Positions 1 to 12,995 of a stretch of 64,000 nucleotides of DNA are shown in pieces. The position numbers were made by a program, and so were the translations under genes. Numbering within the stretch: the first letter of the stretch is position 1; each line of letters begins with the position of its first letter. This DNA is from Leucocoprinus leucothites. Its lineage: Eukaryota; Basidiomycota; Agaricomycetes; Agaricales; Agaricaceae. The stretch is from positions 62,001-126,000 of the forward strand of contig JAACJO010000010.1 of assembly GCA_013368445.1 (NCBI GenBank). The letters are read 5' to 3'. The notes under the pieces are model-generated. The model was not told where the DNA came from. It was given only the letters and a program-made list of their open reading frames with translations, and searched no databases.

Positions 1-3000
1 CGGGCGCGATAACTCAAGACAATTATAACGCACCTCGTAATCGTTCTGCTCATGGCTAGCGTTGAAAGATTCCAGTGCGGCTTTTGGATGATCCGCGAGT
101 CCATCATTCGTTAAAAAAAGATATTTAACAGCAAGCCTGTTACAGACAAATGACGTCGTCATTGCTCCAATCATGAATTGCAGCACTCAAGGGAATAACG
201 TACGTATATGTGGCAAGCTCCTCATAAGCAGTTGAGTGCCCAACACCGCTCAGGGAGCCAGCGGTGGCTTCCGATAAATGTGCCAGCAGCCCGCTATCGC
301 TGATCCCCGAATTAAGGATACGAAGCAGAAGAACCAACAGATTTGATAAAAAGTCTGAGGAGCTATACCAAACATAGCATGATGATATCACCTGTAAGCC
401 CCAAATAGCATCTGGAAGAAATAGTAAAGACTCACTGATATGCATCGCCGTCGATATAGAGAGCTCGCAGTATCAGTGGATGTGAGATGGCGGTGAATAG
501 TCCGGAATAGATTGGTACTACTTGATCGTTGAGGGAAGCAACGTAAACCATTTTCACCTGCAGGCCAATTCATGGTGGTTGAGTTGTGGCCTCGCCTCGG
601 CAGGAGGGTATCCGGAACAAACGAACCTCGTTGTCCAGGACATGGCGAAGGGCATTGACATATGATTTAGACACGGCGCTCTCGGTATTCTGTAAACTTG
701 TCGGGGATGTATGGCTAGTGATACATCTAATCTTACATACCTGGAACTCAAACAGCTCACGGGCGGCACTTGACTCAAAATACTATATCACGAAAATGAT
801 TATCGCTATCAGTATCGATTCAATCACCATCATAAGAACGGCACAACACACCTGGAGATATGGCTGAACGAAGCTACTACCACTCAGATACCGCAGCGGT
901 CCAAGATGGATGCCACACAGTGCTAGACAACAAACTCTCTGCGGCTTCGGAGCTGACGTGGTCGGAATCCGAGTCCCATCTGAGAATGATGGTCCCGAGG
1001 TGTCAACGAGCGGTGTGTTCCTCGCCGTACGAATATGTCGATCATGAATGAGGCGGTTCAGAAGATGGGTCGATACAACCGAGCCCTGAGAATGTGTAGC
1101 AACAAGTATTGCATCCGCAGCCCTGAGGTCATCCATCCATTCTTGGTTTGCAGTCAAGCTATTGTAAAGCCTATTTCATTAATTACGTCGATTGAGTAAT
1201 GCAGTAGTGCAGTGCGGATATCAAGTTTACACTCACTTGTCAACGCGACGGTCAATAGTTCCTTCGCCTTCTAGCGGAATTTCCGTGATCTTGTCCAATG
1301 ATACTCCATGCTCTTCCTGAAAACTGTCCAACGCTTGTACCATCATGTTCACAAACTTAGAACTTGTCCCCGTAGGCTGCGAGCCAGATCATTTAGCCCA
1401 AAAATTACAGCCGACCGATTGATATGCAGAAAGATCACTCACTTCACCCAAAACTGTCCTCACAACGGCACCTTTGTCCCGAGTTCTAATCAGCCAAATC
1501 CCGAAATCACGGAGAAGTGTGCGAAGGAAAACCTACCAGGGAACCAGCCATGTATCCCAATCACAACTACACGTCTACAACCCCTCAGCACATCACGCAC
1601 TTCCTCTTGTGCGTTTTTGTCTACTCCGACGTCCTTAGGATCCTTATCCCTCTCCATCGCCGCCATAAAGCGCCAAGGACTGTGCCTAGATATAGACTGA
1701 TTCCACAAAGTCTTGGAGGTCGACGAGGACGAGGCCTTAGCCCCGGACGGAGCCAGGCCTGATTCACCATCACCAGTAGAAGCAGTCGTAGCACGACCAA
1801 CTTGTCCATCTAGAACGTCCCAAGCTCTCGGCAACTCCTTACCAAAATATCGGAATCTCTCCTTCCGTTCCCTCACAGCCGGACTGAGTTGATGCTCTTC
1901 TTCTTCTTTCGCATTCTTATCAAGATCACTACCCGCACCCACATTTTGATCATCGCCTTTATTTGCCGCACCGGAAGGAGTCGAAAATAGCACACCGCTG
2001 ACGAATCCCATCGCACGTCCTATCAACTTTCCTCCACTAGCCGTATACCCATGCGCATGCGCGCTTTGCCGACTAGTGTCACCCGCATTAATCAAAGGAG
2101 GAGTTATACTACGAGGTGGGACGTGGAAAGTGTCTTCCCAAGTCGGCAGTACGAGATTAGGAGGTGGGGGTGGTTTTGCCATTTTGGCCGACTTTGCTGA
2201 TGGAGTAGGGGAAGCTGTGCGTTTGTTGTTCGTGGTCGTAGCGGTAGCGGTTGGCGTTGGTGTGGACACCGGTGCTGGTGATGTTGATTTTCCAGAGGAA
2301 TCAGGGGTCGGAGAAGCCTTGCTCGTCGGAGTCGATGGCCTACCATTGGCAACGGTGGGCGTCGTCGAACCAGAACCTACTTTGGAGCATGGAGCGGACT
2401 GTGATTGCACTTCTTTGTTGTTGGCCTGGTTCGATCGAACAACATCCTGCCTGACACTTTCAGATGTAGTGAGAGGCGGTGCGGTGGGTTGATTGCGATT
2501 CCGTGATGATGATCGCGATGAGGATGATTTATCCTGATTAGTATTGACCTTCATACCCGACTTTCTGTTCTTCACCTCTTCCGCTACCACACTCTCATTC
2601 GCTGCTGCAGCGCCATCCGAAGTCTGATTCTCTTTCTGATCCTTCCCGTCCGCAGAGTCCGCACCGCTCGCCACATCATCATCGAAATCAACATCCATCA
2701 CCTCCGCACCATGCTCATCTCTCTCCACGCCTCCGTCCTCAATCAACCCGCTGACACCATGACCAAGCGTCTTGACCATCAATTTCCTTGAGCTAAAGAA
2801 CGAAGCCCATCCCGAACGATAACCCTTACTCGTTATACTCTGCTCAATCGGGTTTAAAGTCGTATCGGTATCATGACATGATGCCGTATGCTCATTTTCC
2901 AACCCCGGATTCGACTTTGACGTGTCCTGTTCTCCTGTGGTGCTAACCACGCCACCCTGAGCCTGATTTGCGCTTCCTAGTTCTCCATCAGACTCCCTCC

Positions 3001-5484
3001 CCTGTGTCCCCACAACTTCGCCTTCGCGCTCTCGATTGTCCTCTGCCCCTGCAGGGTCATGACCACTACTACCACTCTTCCCAGAATCCTCTTCGGCTCC
3101 TGGTTGCCGATGATCGTCGCCATCCTCTTTGGCATGCCCATTCTCATTGTTTCTAGCCGCGCTGACACTAGGACCCACTCCACCACCGGCCTCGGTATGC
3201 GAGGGTGAATACCAAGACCAAGGACTAAACCAACTCGTGGCGGTAGTGGAAATCGTCGTACTAGGGTCCGGTTGCAATTGCCCTTCCACCTGCCCTTCCG
3301 CCGATCCCTTCAATTGTTCGCGCTCCTGGACATGCGACCGTGACTGTGAGACACACTCGGCTTCGGGGGCATTAGAAACCTCGTCGATTCTATCTGGGTT
3401 TGTCGGTTTCGTAGACTCTCCAGACTCTCCATCCCTGATATCGCTCGCGTGGCTCGGTTCGGCGGAAGCTTTACTCGGTGTTGGCGTTGGTGATGAGGCT
3501 CGACCTGTAATCGTTCCTGTTGTCGCCGCCGTCGGTAGTGATGTATCGTCATGACTGCGGTGGTGCCCGTGCGAATCATTGTCTCCGGTAGCGGACGCAG
3601 GTGCAGGCGTGAAGGGTGAAGCAGGGGCCGAGTTCTGATTTGGGCTCATCAATATTCCTCCTCGTGTAACAGCCTCAGTGACCTGAGAGCCATTGCCGCC
3701 GCTAATCTTATTGTCTTTGCAGCGCGAGTCGGACTGACGTAATCCTGAATTTCGTGATGAAGGATGCAGATCTGACAGGGAAGGGCCACTCGAATCCTGC
3801 TTCTGCTTCTCCGCAGAAGACGCTACAGGGGTATTGGTAGAATTGTTTGAGTGTTTGGATGGTGCGGGGGTGGCGGCAGACGTGGAAGTGGTAGCGGACC
3901 AAGCGTTAAGATATGACCACAACCCTGTTCCTGCATTCACGTTCGAGGGTTGGATGGGACTCGAGATGATAGAGGATTTTGTTTGTTCCTCGCTGGATTG
4001 AACATGAACATCATTATCGCCACTCTCATCGGCGGACGAGGAAGACTGCTTGTTTGGCTGTGATCCTGGATTCAATTCAGAGTTGGTCGGAACCGAACGA
4101 GGCGACTCTATTTCTCCTTCTTTGTCTGTTGAATGGGCCATAGCATTCTGTAACGAATCTTGTGCGGCGTCCGCGAATATCGTTTGCGTTTGGGACTCTA
4201 TCGTAATCGGTTGGACTAACGTCGATAAACCCGATAGAGAAATAAATAGAGAATCAGAATACATTTATTTGTTCTAATAACATGAGGATAAGATGGGCTC
4301 ACCAGTAGACGAATCCAAGCCTTTCTTGGCTTCATTCTCGGCAACCCCTCTGACACCCCCAAAGAAAGGGATGGTAAGAGCAAAACGACTAGATGTCGCA
4401 TTAAGTGCCGTCAAACCGCCGGCAGCCTCTTTGATCGAAGCAGTAACGGCTAATGATGGTGGTGGTGGTGGGAGGGCGAGTGTAAGGTCAACTACAGGGG
4501 GTACTTCATCATCTGGAGAGGACGGAAGAGACTCCTGTGTCTGTGGTGTCGGGTGACCTTTATCATCCGACTTGGGAGCTGCAGGTGATACCGGACCCGA
4601 AGCTAGCGATGGTGACGACGGTAAGGACTGAGCCGGTTGTTTGAAATTGGCAGTCTGATCAAACATGGCAGATAGTGGGGATGAAGTTGGCAAACCAGTA
4701 TCACCTGCGAAGCCTTGGGGGGCTGCAACAGAATGAGGTGGCGAGGGTGCGCGACAAGGAGAAGACTCGTGGATTAACTTCGCAGGAAGAGAAGTCGACG
4801 AGTCATTGAGTTTGGGGACTGCGTCGGACTGCGGATCGGGATCTAGCGGCATATGAACGACGCTCATCTTGGATGGAGTCTGACTTTTGCTGCCTTTGAT
4901 CCGCCTGAAGCTTCCAAGCCAAGACTTTCTGGTCGGTGGAGGGATCGCAGGTGTAAATGGAGGTGAAGTTGAGGTGGTTGAGTTGACTGGGTGGCTCGGA
5001 GTAAATTGAAGCTCCGTGACACTCTCCGTCGTTGTCAATGGCGCATCGACAGCTCCTAGCTGAGTTGATGCTAAAATGGCAGTGTTTCCTGTGAGACATG
5101 TGATTGAACGTGGATATAAAATGACATACGTGTTGTTTCTTCGTCAGCAATCTGCTGTGGGATTGGTTCCGTCGATACTAGTTCCTGTTGCGGCTCTTCT
5201 ACCTCTTCAACCAGAGGTGGTTGTTCTGGCTGAAGACTAGAGATTGACGGTCTTGGAGTGAGAACTCGCGATGATGTCGAAGCATTGTCATTAGAATAAA
5301 TTGAAAGAGGGTCAAGTTGGGTTGATACAATGACTTGTGACGCGGGTGCAAGAGGCGCTCCTTGTTCCGGTTCTGCGAAAACAAACGAGACCGAGGCTGG
5401 CGCCGAGTTCTTATGTTGTGCACGCCATGCCGGTTGGCGTTGGAGAGGATTCACAGAACGGGAGGAACGACGACTGGAGGGCAT
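1..5484 (-). CDS. YML020W-like alpha/beta hydrolase with long disordered N-terminus (3' end outside window)
   Basis: Eleven exons can be chained with matching phases: 5130-5484, 4303-5070, 1537-4215, 1443-1471, 1237-1376, 852-1158, 741-782, 627-689, 436-557, 204-362, 34-136; the intron at 33 runs off the window. This gives 1589 codons so far. Residues about 1-1250 are Ser/Thr/Pro/Glu-rich low complexity. The hydrolase domain starts near residue 1255 (VVVIGIHGWFPG, then VVRTVLGEPTGTSSKF), with a nucleophile elbow THSQG near 1346. Later blocks LNDQVVPIYSGLF and GISDSGLLAHL are conserved in the fungal family containing yeast YML020W. The substrate is unknown; the fold implies an esterase or lipase-like serine hydrolase, probably cytosolic since no signal peptide is seen. 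Start chosen: MPSSRRSS at 5484; an in-frame ATG lies at 5541. The family call is firm; exon ends are inferred. Confidence 0.88.
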
Positions 5485-7009
5485 GTACAACACTGAACCA
5501 TTATTCAGAGCAAGACACACAAATCTGGCCACCTCCCACATACGTCACATCACGTGATCCAATTCCTATCCATCCTCAGTGTGATTTCTCACAACGTCTT
5601 CAACGTCCCTCTGGATTATTTATTGGTATACCACGGTATCTCGCCTATCATGCCCACTGATTTCTGCTATTCTCTACTAAATTACTATTGGAAACCTGGG
5701 TAGGGCAGCCTCATGGAAATGACGTCAGCGGACCTCACTGAATTATTGTATCATCATTAGCGGACCTGAGATGCTTGGCTACGCTATATTTACTGTACAT
5801 GAGCTTCGGAGTGAGAACGTCCCCGGCGCATCTAAAGTACTAGATTTTTATTGTGTTCTAGAAGCCACTCAACATCACAAGATGATCTCCTTCGCACTTT
5901 ACTCCTAGCGATTTGGGAAGTTTGGCAGGCTCCAAAGCGTTCACATGCGTAGATCGTGTACACCATAATCTGGCTTTTATAGAACATGGCAAATTATTGT
6001 ATGATATCATAATCCAAATGTACGTCCTTTTCTCTCTGGTACACCTATTATACGTCGTTTACGGTGTTCAACGATGCACCTGCCAAGTTGGTGTTTGTAA
6101 TTTGCACATTGTCTCAGTGGAAGCTGCCGGATTGTAGAATCTTAAATGTGCTTACAGGAGAGCTTAATGTAATACAAGAACCACTGATCCTGCGGTCGAG
6201 AATTCAAGATCAAATACAACACATAGGTATTTCATCCAAAGCAGTACAAAGCGCATTCCAATTTCAGTTTCAGGCGGAGAGCTGGCTTTCTCTTAAAGTC
6301 TCCTAACGATAGTGAGATGAGCTAGAACAATGGCCGTTATGGGCCTTAATCGAGACAACTGAGCACTGCAAATCAACTGTAATACAATCAGTTCGAATTA
6401 CAGTAAGAAATGACAATGGCCAATGCTATACAGCCTTCTTCACGCCGTCACTCATGATGAAATTTCTCCTATTGTTCCTCGCCCTAACCGTTAATCGTCA
6501 GATTACCAGAGACCATCCAGAGTGCAAGATCTAGGTGTAATTATTCACCTTAGCAGTTCGATGTGTACTCCAAAGCCAGAGGACTGATTCGGTTCATGAC
6601 TTGGACACACCCGCAACTTGGCAGCCAGTCCTCCCGGTGGCAGTGTTTAAGCCTACCAACCTGAATTCAAATTAGCCGAGCTGTATCGAATCGACAGCTT
6701 CAGCGAGCCATTGGCGTACACCATGCACAAGGGAGGAAGTGACTGGTAATATTCCTCAAACCTAGCCTGTGCCGGAGACGAACCTCATAGCCTACGATAT
6801 ATTGTGCGCATGCCCTTCGCGATCTTGGCCTGGTCAACTCTGGACTGATATCGATAAGGCCTTCTGCTAGCAGGAGGACAATACTACTCCCGAGTTGTGG
6901 TGTTAGTGACACGGGCGTTGTTGGGATGAAAGTTTGTACAGGTGAAGAAATGACATATATTCCAGTGCCACCGTCATACCCTAATGTAGAGGTATCCCAA
7001 TGCTCCCAC
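5485..7009. other. intergenic, no gene seen
   Basis: About 1.5 kb between the hydrolase start and the carboxypeptidase stop. Only short ORFs under 80 codons with no recognisable domain or consistent splice chain. It presumably holds the hydrolase promoter and the carboxypeptidase 3' flank. Confidence 0.5.
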
Positions 7010-9371
7010 TCAGAAGAACGGTTTATTTGAAATCCACTTCTCCACAATCTCTTTCGTATATGCAGGCTGATCCTGTCCGACCTATAGCACATATCAACCA
7101 ACATTCCTTAGTTTTTGCCTAGAAGCACAGCGGTGTATGACGACATACCGTATGTCCCGCATCCTGTAGAAGCACATACGTCAGATGCCCCGCCCCTCCC
7201 GGTCCCGTCTTTCTCACGGTTATATTTCGTGAGGGCCATGGAAGATCTTTTGCACTCTGGAACTCTTGCTGGTAGGGTGATTCGAGAAGTTTAATCTAAA
7301 GTGCCCCCGTGTGAACCAAACCAGTTCTCTCCAAGGTTTTCCCGATGAGCTGGGTATACATGACAGGACTCACCGAGGACAAAACTCCTGGCCAGGCGCA
7401 GTTTGCATCCTGAGCTCCTATTGTAACTACCTCGTGTGCATTCCGTCAGTCAATCAGAAAACAACTGTATCATCCAGGGAAAATTTACTCACACAACATA
7501 CGAATACCGTCTTTCAGGAGAGGCTCGTATAGGAGATGGTGTGGCTGGATACTGTAGCCTCGTGGTTAGTCGGTGTTAGAAACCCCGATCCATCAGATGA
7601 AGAAAAGAGACTGACATGTCACCGGCTGCTATGAACTCATCGCCGACGGGATTTCCCAGACCCGCAAAGTCCACACCGTCGGGGACCCTGAGCACACGCT
7701 TACCCACAGGTCCATTGAACAAATCATCTGCCCATCCGTACTCGGGATAGCATACCAAAATATCATCGCTGTCGCACTACCGAAGATGTTCAACGATATC
7801 CTCGTAGTGAGTATGCACGAATTCAATCCTACCACGCAACTTGAAACTCACTCGTTTACGTATGTCCTCAAGTAAAATGCCATTGGTGCTCCCTGCTCCG
7901 AATTGCCCAAGACAAACTTGCGTGGCATCTACACTCCTATTATGACTCAGGCCCACCGGCTCAGCGAACTCATTAGCACTTTGAAACACCAATTGGATCG
8001 ATTCAACGCAAGGGCCGAGGAATCCTAAAATCTCTTGACATGTAGTTGAGTTGTGAACCTGATGCAAGAAGCACCGATAATGCATCATCCATTGATAATG
8101 TGCCAAAACGTTCTGCGCGTGTGAGTGTACCACACGAGAATGGCGTAGGCGAAGTGTAAAGTAAACAAGCAAAATAGTCAGAAAAGGATTACTGGATGTG
8201 CCATATGGCACGAGGAGTTATAGATAGTAACTCACGAAGATCGGATTGTGTAGAACGATCGATTCAAGGTTGATATGGATATTCCCGCCTTCTCCCCCCG
8301 TAACGTCGGTGGCCGTGTCGCGACGAAGAAGTTTCTTGTTATGATTATTGATGACAGAACCAATATGTGCAAGGTAAACGCCTCCATATGATCCGTCGGC
8401 CAGCACAATTTGATTTCTGTAAAACCAATAAATTCCTTCGTCAGCCCTGAACATCTACTCGTGGTCTTAGTGATACCGGCCCAGTATAACGGTAAGAGAA
8501 GAACAAGAAGAATTTCGAGAACTCACTTCGACAGGTTAGGATACAATGCGAAAAACTTCTGCAAGAAATCATATACATCCTCCGCGGCGTCCTGGCTATT
8601 ATTAACCCTCGTTCCATACGAATATCCAACGCCGATCGGCTTCACATCACATCGTCCAGAGTGTCACCGCGCATAAAATTAGCAAGTTGTTCAGTAAAAG
8701 ACGTCGTCGTGAGGATCATTAGCACCAAGAATCCATGTTGGAGGTTAACATTATCATTCAGTCAAACTGTGAGGTTGATCAAAAGCACGCAACCACTCAC
8801 ATGGTCGAGCGCCAACAAGTTGAACTTCTCATTCCACCTATTCTGATTCGGAGTCGTCGACCCACCGACACCGAGGAGACAAGGAGCCTCATATAGTAGG
8901 GCGTTCATCATTCCGCTTGATCCTGGTCCGCCGCCCATGCTTAATCTAGCATCCACAACCACATGTTCAAAGAATACTCGTTCAGTGTTTCACATTATTC
9001 GGCGCGACCAAAAGCATTCACTTACACGATGGGCGCGTCATCTGGTTCCTCTTCAGCATGCCAATACCTATAGGCCCAGAGTATGGTTAGTATGCAAAAT
9101 GTTTCTTGGCAGCTGGACAAAACACACACCAGAAAAACGACCTCTTCGGATTCTTACCGCTATCCCCCTCCAATCCGATCCAGCCCGCAAAAGACGATGC
9201 AGGTCCATTAACCCCCACACATAATTCATCAGCTTTTGATACTTGATGGAAGAATCCAAATTCCAATGTTGTTGAATTATTCTCTTGGGCAAAGGTGGTC
9301 CGAGCGCTCGCCGCGAAGACGAGTCCGATCGTGATCAAGAGTGGTGTGGATTTTTTCCTAGTCTGCAACAT
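7010..9371 (-). CDS. secreted serine carboxypeptidase-like protein (peptidase family S10)
   Basis: Eleven exons join in phase: 9130-9371, 9026-9067, 8801-8945, 8527-8639, 8236-8416, 7852-8112, 7616-7776, 7493-7551, 7374-7426, 7149-7295, 7010-7081, giving 491 residues, a normal S10 length. A signal peptide precedes ENNSTT. S10 landmarks in order: SFFWYWHAEEEPDDAP, GGGPGSSGM (about 99-107), HPIGVGYSYGT, DGSYGG with nucleophile Ser190, GAQDANCAW with Asp408, DAGHT with His467. The full Ser-Asp-His triad is therefore present. S10 enzymes cleave C-terminal residues at acid pH outside the cell or in the vacuole. Two residues that usually bind the substrate carboxylate are changed: the Asn of NGGPG is Gly and the Glu of GESYGG is Gly. 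The 161-bp intron at 8640-8800 and the 123-bp one at 8113-8235 are the least certain joins. Confidence 0.85.
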
Positions 9372-9461
9372 CCTAAAAGAGTCCGAAAGAATTCTCCCGA
9401 GCGTATTTGAGGCTAGAAGTATTCGAGCGTCTCGGTCAAAGGTCCCGAAACTCCCCTGAGA

Positions 9462-9467
9462 TTTATA
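9462..9467 (-). promoter_or_regulatory. candidate TATA box of the carboxypeptidase
   Basis: TATAAA on the minus strand about 90 bp upstream of the ATG at 9371. Assigned only from position and sequence. Confidence 0.35.
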
Positions 9468-11149
9468 CTTGGCCAAGGCTAAGAGATGGATACACAACTT
9501 AATAGGTACCATTGTTATTGAAGTGATGTAACGTTCTGCGGTCGTCAGCCGAGTGTGATATCTATCTCGGAACCGCACGGGACTTGGTCTTCCCTCAGCA
9601 CGGGCCGCTTGTAGCGGTTCTGATGTTCTTTTGGAGGCCTAAGACTGAGTCGGGTGAGTGGGAGATAAGATACACGTATGATGTTGTATCAGGTCATGCG
9701 TAGGCTTGGGGATGCGCTGTTCACGGAGGCGAGGGACTATTACTGAAGAGCTTGCAAGGAGCTGAAGCTCTTCCGCTGATCCCTGAAGTTTTGATCACCA
9801 TTGGATGCTCAGGTGCCGTGCACGCTGTCAATAATCCACATGGCACCGTGCCTTAACAGCAAAGACTGCACATACTACTATGATTGATTGACTGTCAGGT
9901 TCCATCCTTCAGATGAATCTAGCGGCTAGTAAATTTCCCATGAACTGCACGTGTGTATGAAAACCGCGCCTGCTAGTCAATGTTTATCATGATACCCGGA
10001 GACAGTTATATATTCTTTTACTCAAACGAGCCAATAATTCTATAGGGTACGACGTATCCTCGTGGACTAAGGCGATTGTTTGGTGCTCTAGTTCGTTTTA
10101 TCCCTTAGCTTGTAGTAGGAGTGTTTCGAGTTTTCCTAATGATAGCATACTCCTCCCGAAGGGCTTCTACGGGAAGAAATGACATCATAATGACTTCACT
10201 CAAAACTTCTGAAATTTCCGGAAGGCACCTTGAGGGTGTAGAAGATCCAATCCTGTAAATTTGAATCTGACAACCAGCTAAAGCTACTCCAAAAGATGCA
10301 TACCTACAAATCCTCCTGTAGGTGTTTCGCCCCCCTGCCACAATAGGAGCCCGTTCAATTGGGCTTTGATCAGGGTTGAAACTGACTTTAGTTCGCCGAA
10401 GAGCTCATCTATACGCTCAGTTGCTGAGATAAATGAACCAACCGTGGATTACAGAATCTGTCAAGCAACTGACCCCTAAGCTGTAAACAAATGGTGGCGG
10501 AATCAGGGTTTGTATGTAAATCATTCGATCACGAGATGAGTATAAGCGCCCGTATGCCACAGATTTGCAGGATGAACATTGTGAGAAGAAGACAAAACGC
10601 ACCCGCCACAAACCCGGTCATAGAGACCCATGGGTCTATATGCATTAAAATTTAACGCCTACTACTGAGGTGAATGTAATGAAATGCAACTTCCGGACCG
10701 GACTAGTAGGAAGCCCTCTCAACTTCAGTGGCTTACCGCCACAAATTAGAAGGTAAGTAGATTGGGTAAAGCATACTTAGATGGAACCTGGAGAAAACTT
10801 GACTTCAGGCTAACTAGTTCGGTGCAGAAAATACCCATAATATGAGATCGAAAGAAGTGTGATATCGTATCTTACCTGTGTTTACCTTGAAGTCATCGAC
10901 TTCGCATTAACGGATTATAGACATAGCGTCCAACCCTTACAGAATCATATGCATGAAACAAACAGTATTTGTGGCACTACCCTCTAGAAGACGGACGGCA
11001 TGTTCTTTGGGTACTCATGACTTGCCAAGCCGATGCCTTCGCCTGGACACCCTTTGTATTCATCTGTATACTTCCATTCCTGAAATCACTCTTCATACCT
11101 GTTCTGAATCACTAGGTGAGATGGCACCGAGTGTCCGCCTCAATCGCCC
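9468..11149. other. gene-poor stretch, nothing supported
   Basis: About 1.7 kb with ORFs below 80 codons. A hydrophobic minus-strand run near 10560-10620 (GAFCLLLTMFILQ) resembles a membrane segment, but no start, neighbours or family can be attached. It may be decayed coding DNA, like the stretch just to the right. Confidence 0.35.
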
Positions 11150-12040
11150 CTAACTTTCGTCAGCTGTGTTGTCGGCCTTTGAAGAAGTTGAGCTCAACGT
11201 AAGGTTTTGTAATCCAGGTTTGAAGCTTCTATCCCCAAAAATAAAGGCTATCAGATCCGTATTAGGTTTACCAGAGATAACGCCATGGAAGCCTCCTGCA
11301 CTACCAGGATTACGATGAATCTTCACCAATTCATTGGTAGGATACCACCCTAGGCCCTGTCTCTATTACAGACCGCTCTCGCCTTGTATACTTGTCGGTA
11401 AATCATAATGACGTCACGAGACCTCATGGAACGGCCCTTTGAAGCGAGTCTGACAGTGGCTGGCAGGTAGCGCGAGGCTTGCAGAGCTCAGGTTAAGTGT
11501 AGTTCACCGGCCCGTTCTCGGTGACTAAAGCCTAAAACCGATTCACTTGGGCGCCATTATTTCTCAATTCGACCTGTCCAGTCCATCTCGGACGCGTATT
11601 GGAATACGTCACCCAATGAAAAGAGCTGCTACTACCGGGGCCAACGAAGTACTTGCTACAACCATACCGATACACTGAGGCTTTAATAGCTTGCATTGCA
11701 TTTTGCTTATCCGCAGCAGATCATTGACCTTCACCTGTCGAGTATGCCTGATCAAGTGCTTGTCTGAACTGATTTCCAGAGGTGATCGTATCGTCCATGG
11801 GCTCGTGGCGCAGTCGTGCTAGAGCCCGAAGCTTCTAGATGAGGTTTCAGCTTCAAGTAGTGCTATGTACTAATTACCGGACACGCTCATTGGGTAAAAC
11901 AATGCCCTTAATTTCAAACACCGACTACTTTGCCTGGATCATTCGAGCACAAGCCCCGGCGTTCAAACGACTCAGCGGATCTTCATCTATGAGTCGCGCG
12001 CTTAATTGGGTCAAAGTTGAGCTTGAACCCTTTCTACTCT
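11150..12040 (-). pseudogene. decayed gene of unknown family with in-frame stops
   Basis: One minus-strand frame from 11834 to 11496 reads as continuous protein (RHEPMDDTITSGNQFRQALD, later VGPGSSSSFHWVTYSNTRPR and ALVTENGPVNYT). It is broken by TGA at 11721-11723 and TAG at 11532-11534. A second block in coding style, GWYPTNELVKIHRNPGSAGG to a TAG at 11150, starts after a possible acceptor near 11350. An upstream block (DPLSRLNAGACARM, about 11933-12040) ends at a plausible donor. I do not recognise the family. The stops could lie in introns, but the text before and after each stop stays in one frame, which favours decay. Confidence 0.45.
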
Positions 12041-12370
12041 TCTTCTTGTTTATTTGAAGAACTGACGCCACAAGCCAAGGAAAGGTTTGTTTCAGTTCGG
12101 AATTACTAACCAATATTTGTATTGTTACTCTCCAAGAACAAGTCTACGATTCAGAGAAAGCAATGATGGAAATTAAACTTTTGTAACATCACCAAATGTA
12201 TATGTGAACCGAACAACATGCGCGATGTATCACGGACCTCGAGGTAGCGGAATACTCTTGATATGAAAAATAGTCTATTACGGCAAGGCAGGAGCCTCAT
12301 GGCAGCATGACCACGGGACACAGCACTCCGAGAATGTTAATCTGAAAGAGGTTCGGGCAAGTCACTGCCG

Positions 12371-12995
12371 TCACAAATGGTAGGAATCCTCGTTCTGATC
12401 GTATGTACCTCGATTACAGAATTGAACAGGTACTTCACTCCCTTTAACATCCACTCGACCCGGTATCCCGATTACCGCACATCCTGTAAGCTTATGGTAC
12501 CCCAAAGGGTAAAAATTCGACGTTTTGGTAATCGTAGATGATTCCGGGCGTTTGGCTGTTGGGTAAGGAGATCTAAAAGCATGCGGATACATCGTGGCCG
12601 TTATAACTTGCTCAAACCGTGTGGCTTGCAGCGTAATCAAGGACAACGTTCATCCCGGCCTTTCAGGCCTGAACGTTATAGCCCCTTTGTAGCCTACAGC
12701 TACTATCCCCGGAGTGACTTTCGACGATATGCCCCTCTCGAACTTTGTTCAATATCACTTACCCAGTCCCTGAATCAAGACTATTGCGGTGCGTATCATG
12801 ACACTGACACTCGCTTGATCGATCCCTTGAGACACCTCGTGGTCTCACTTTACCTATCCGTTGGATAGTAATTAATCAGTAAACAATCAACTCACAACGT
12901 ATTTCCAGAAGCTTGAGGAATTCTTCTTTTGACGGCGTAATGATAGTTGTTCCAAGCCAACGCAGCACACGAGTGACTCTTGCCCTCAGAAGTCA
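12371..12995 (-). pseudogene. second decayed gene of unknown family
   Basis: Minus-strand blocks that splice in phase: RVTRVLRWLGTTIITPSKEE (about 12995-12906), then VSQGIDQASVSVMIRTAIVL, then VAVGYKGAITFRPERPG. After a TGA at 12650-12652 the last block continues in the same frame for 92 codons to a stop at 12371 (TMYPHAFRSPYPTAKRPES, GCAVIGIPGRVDVKG). GGA-TGA-ACG could be a CGA-to-TGA change. No family is recognised. It may belong with the decayed gene just downstream, but no join was found. Confidence 0.4.

Noticed and set aside
2076..2492. Plus-strand 138-codon open frame opposite the hydrolase gene
   Set aside because: Antisense shadow of low-complexity GC-rich coding sequence; the minus-strand exon is 893 codons long and splices into a recognised domain.
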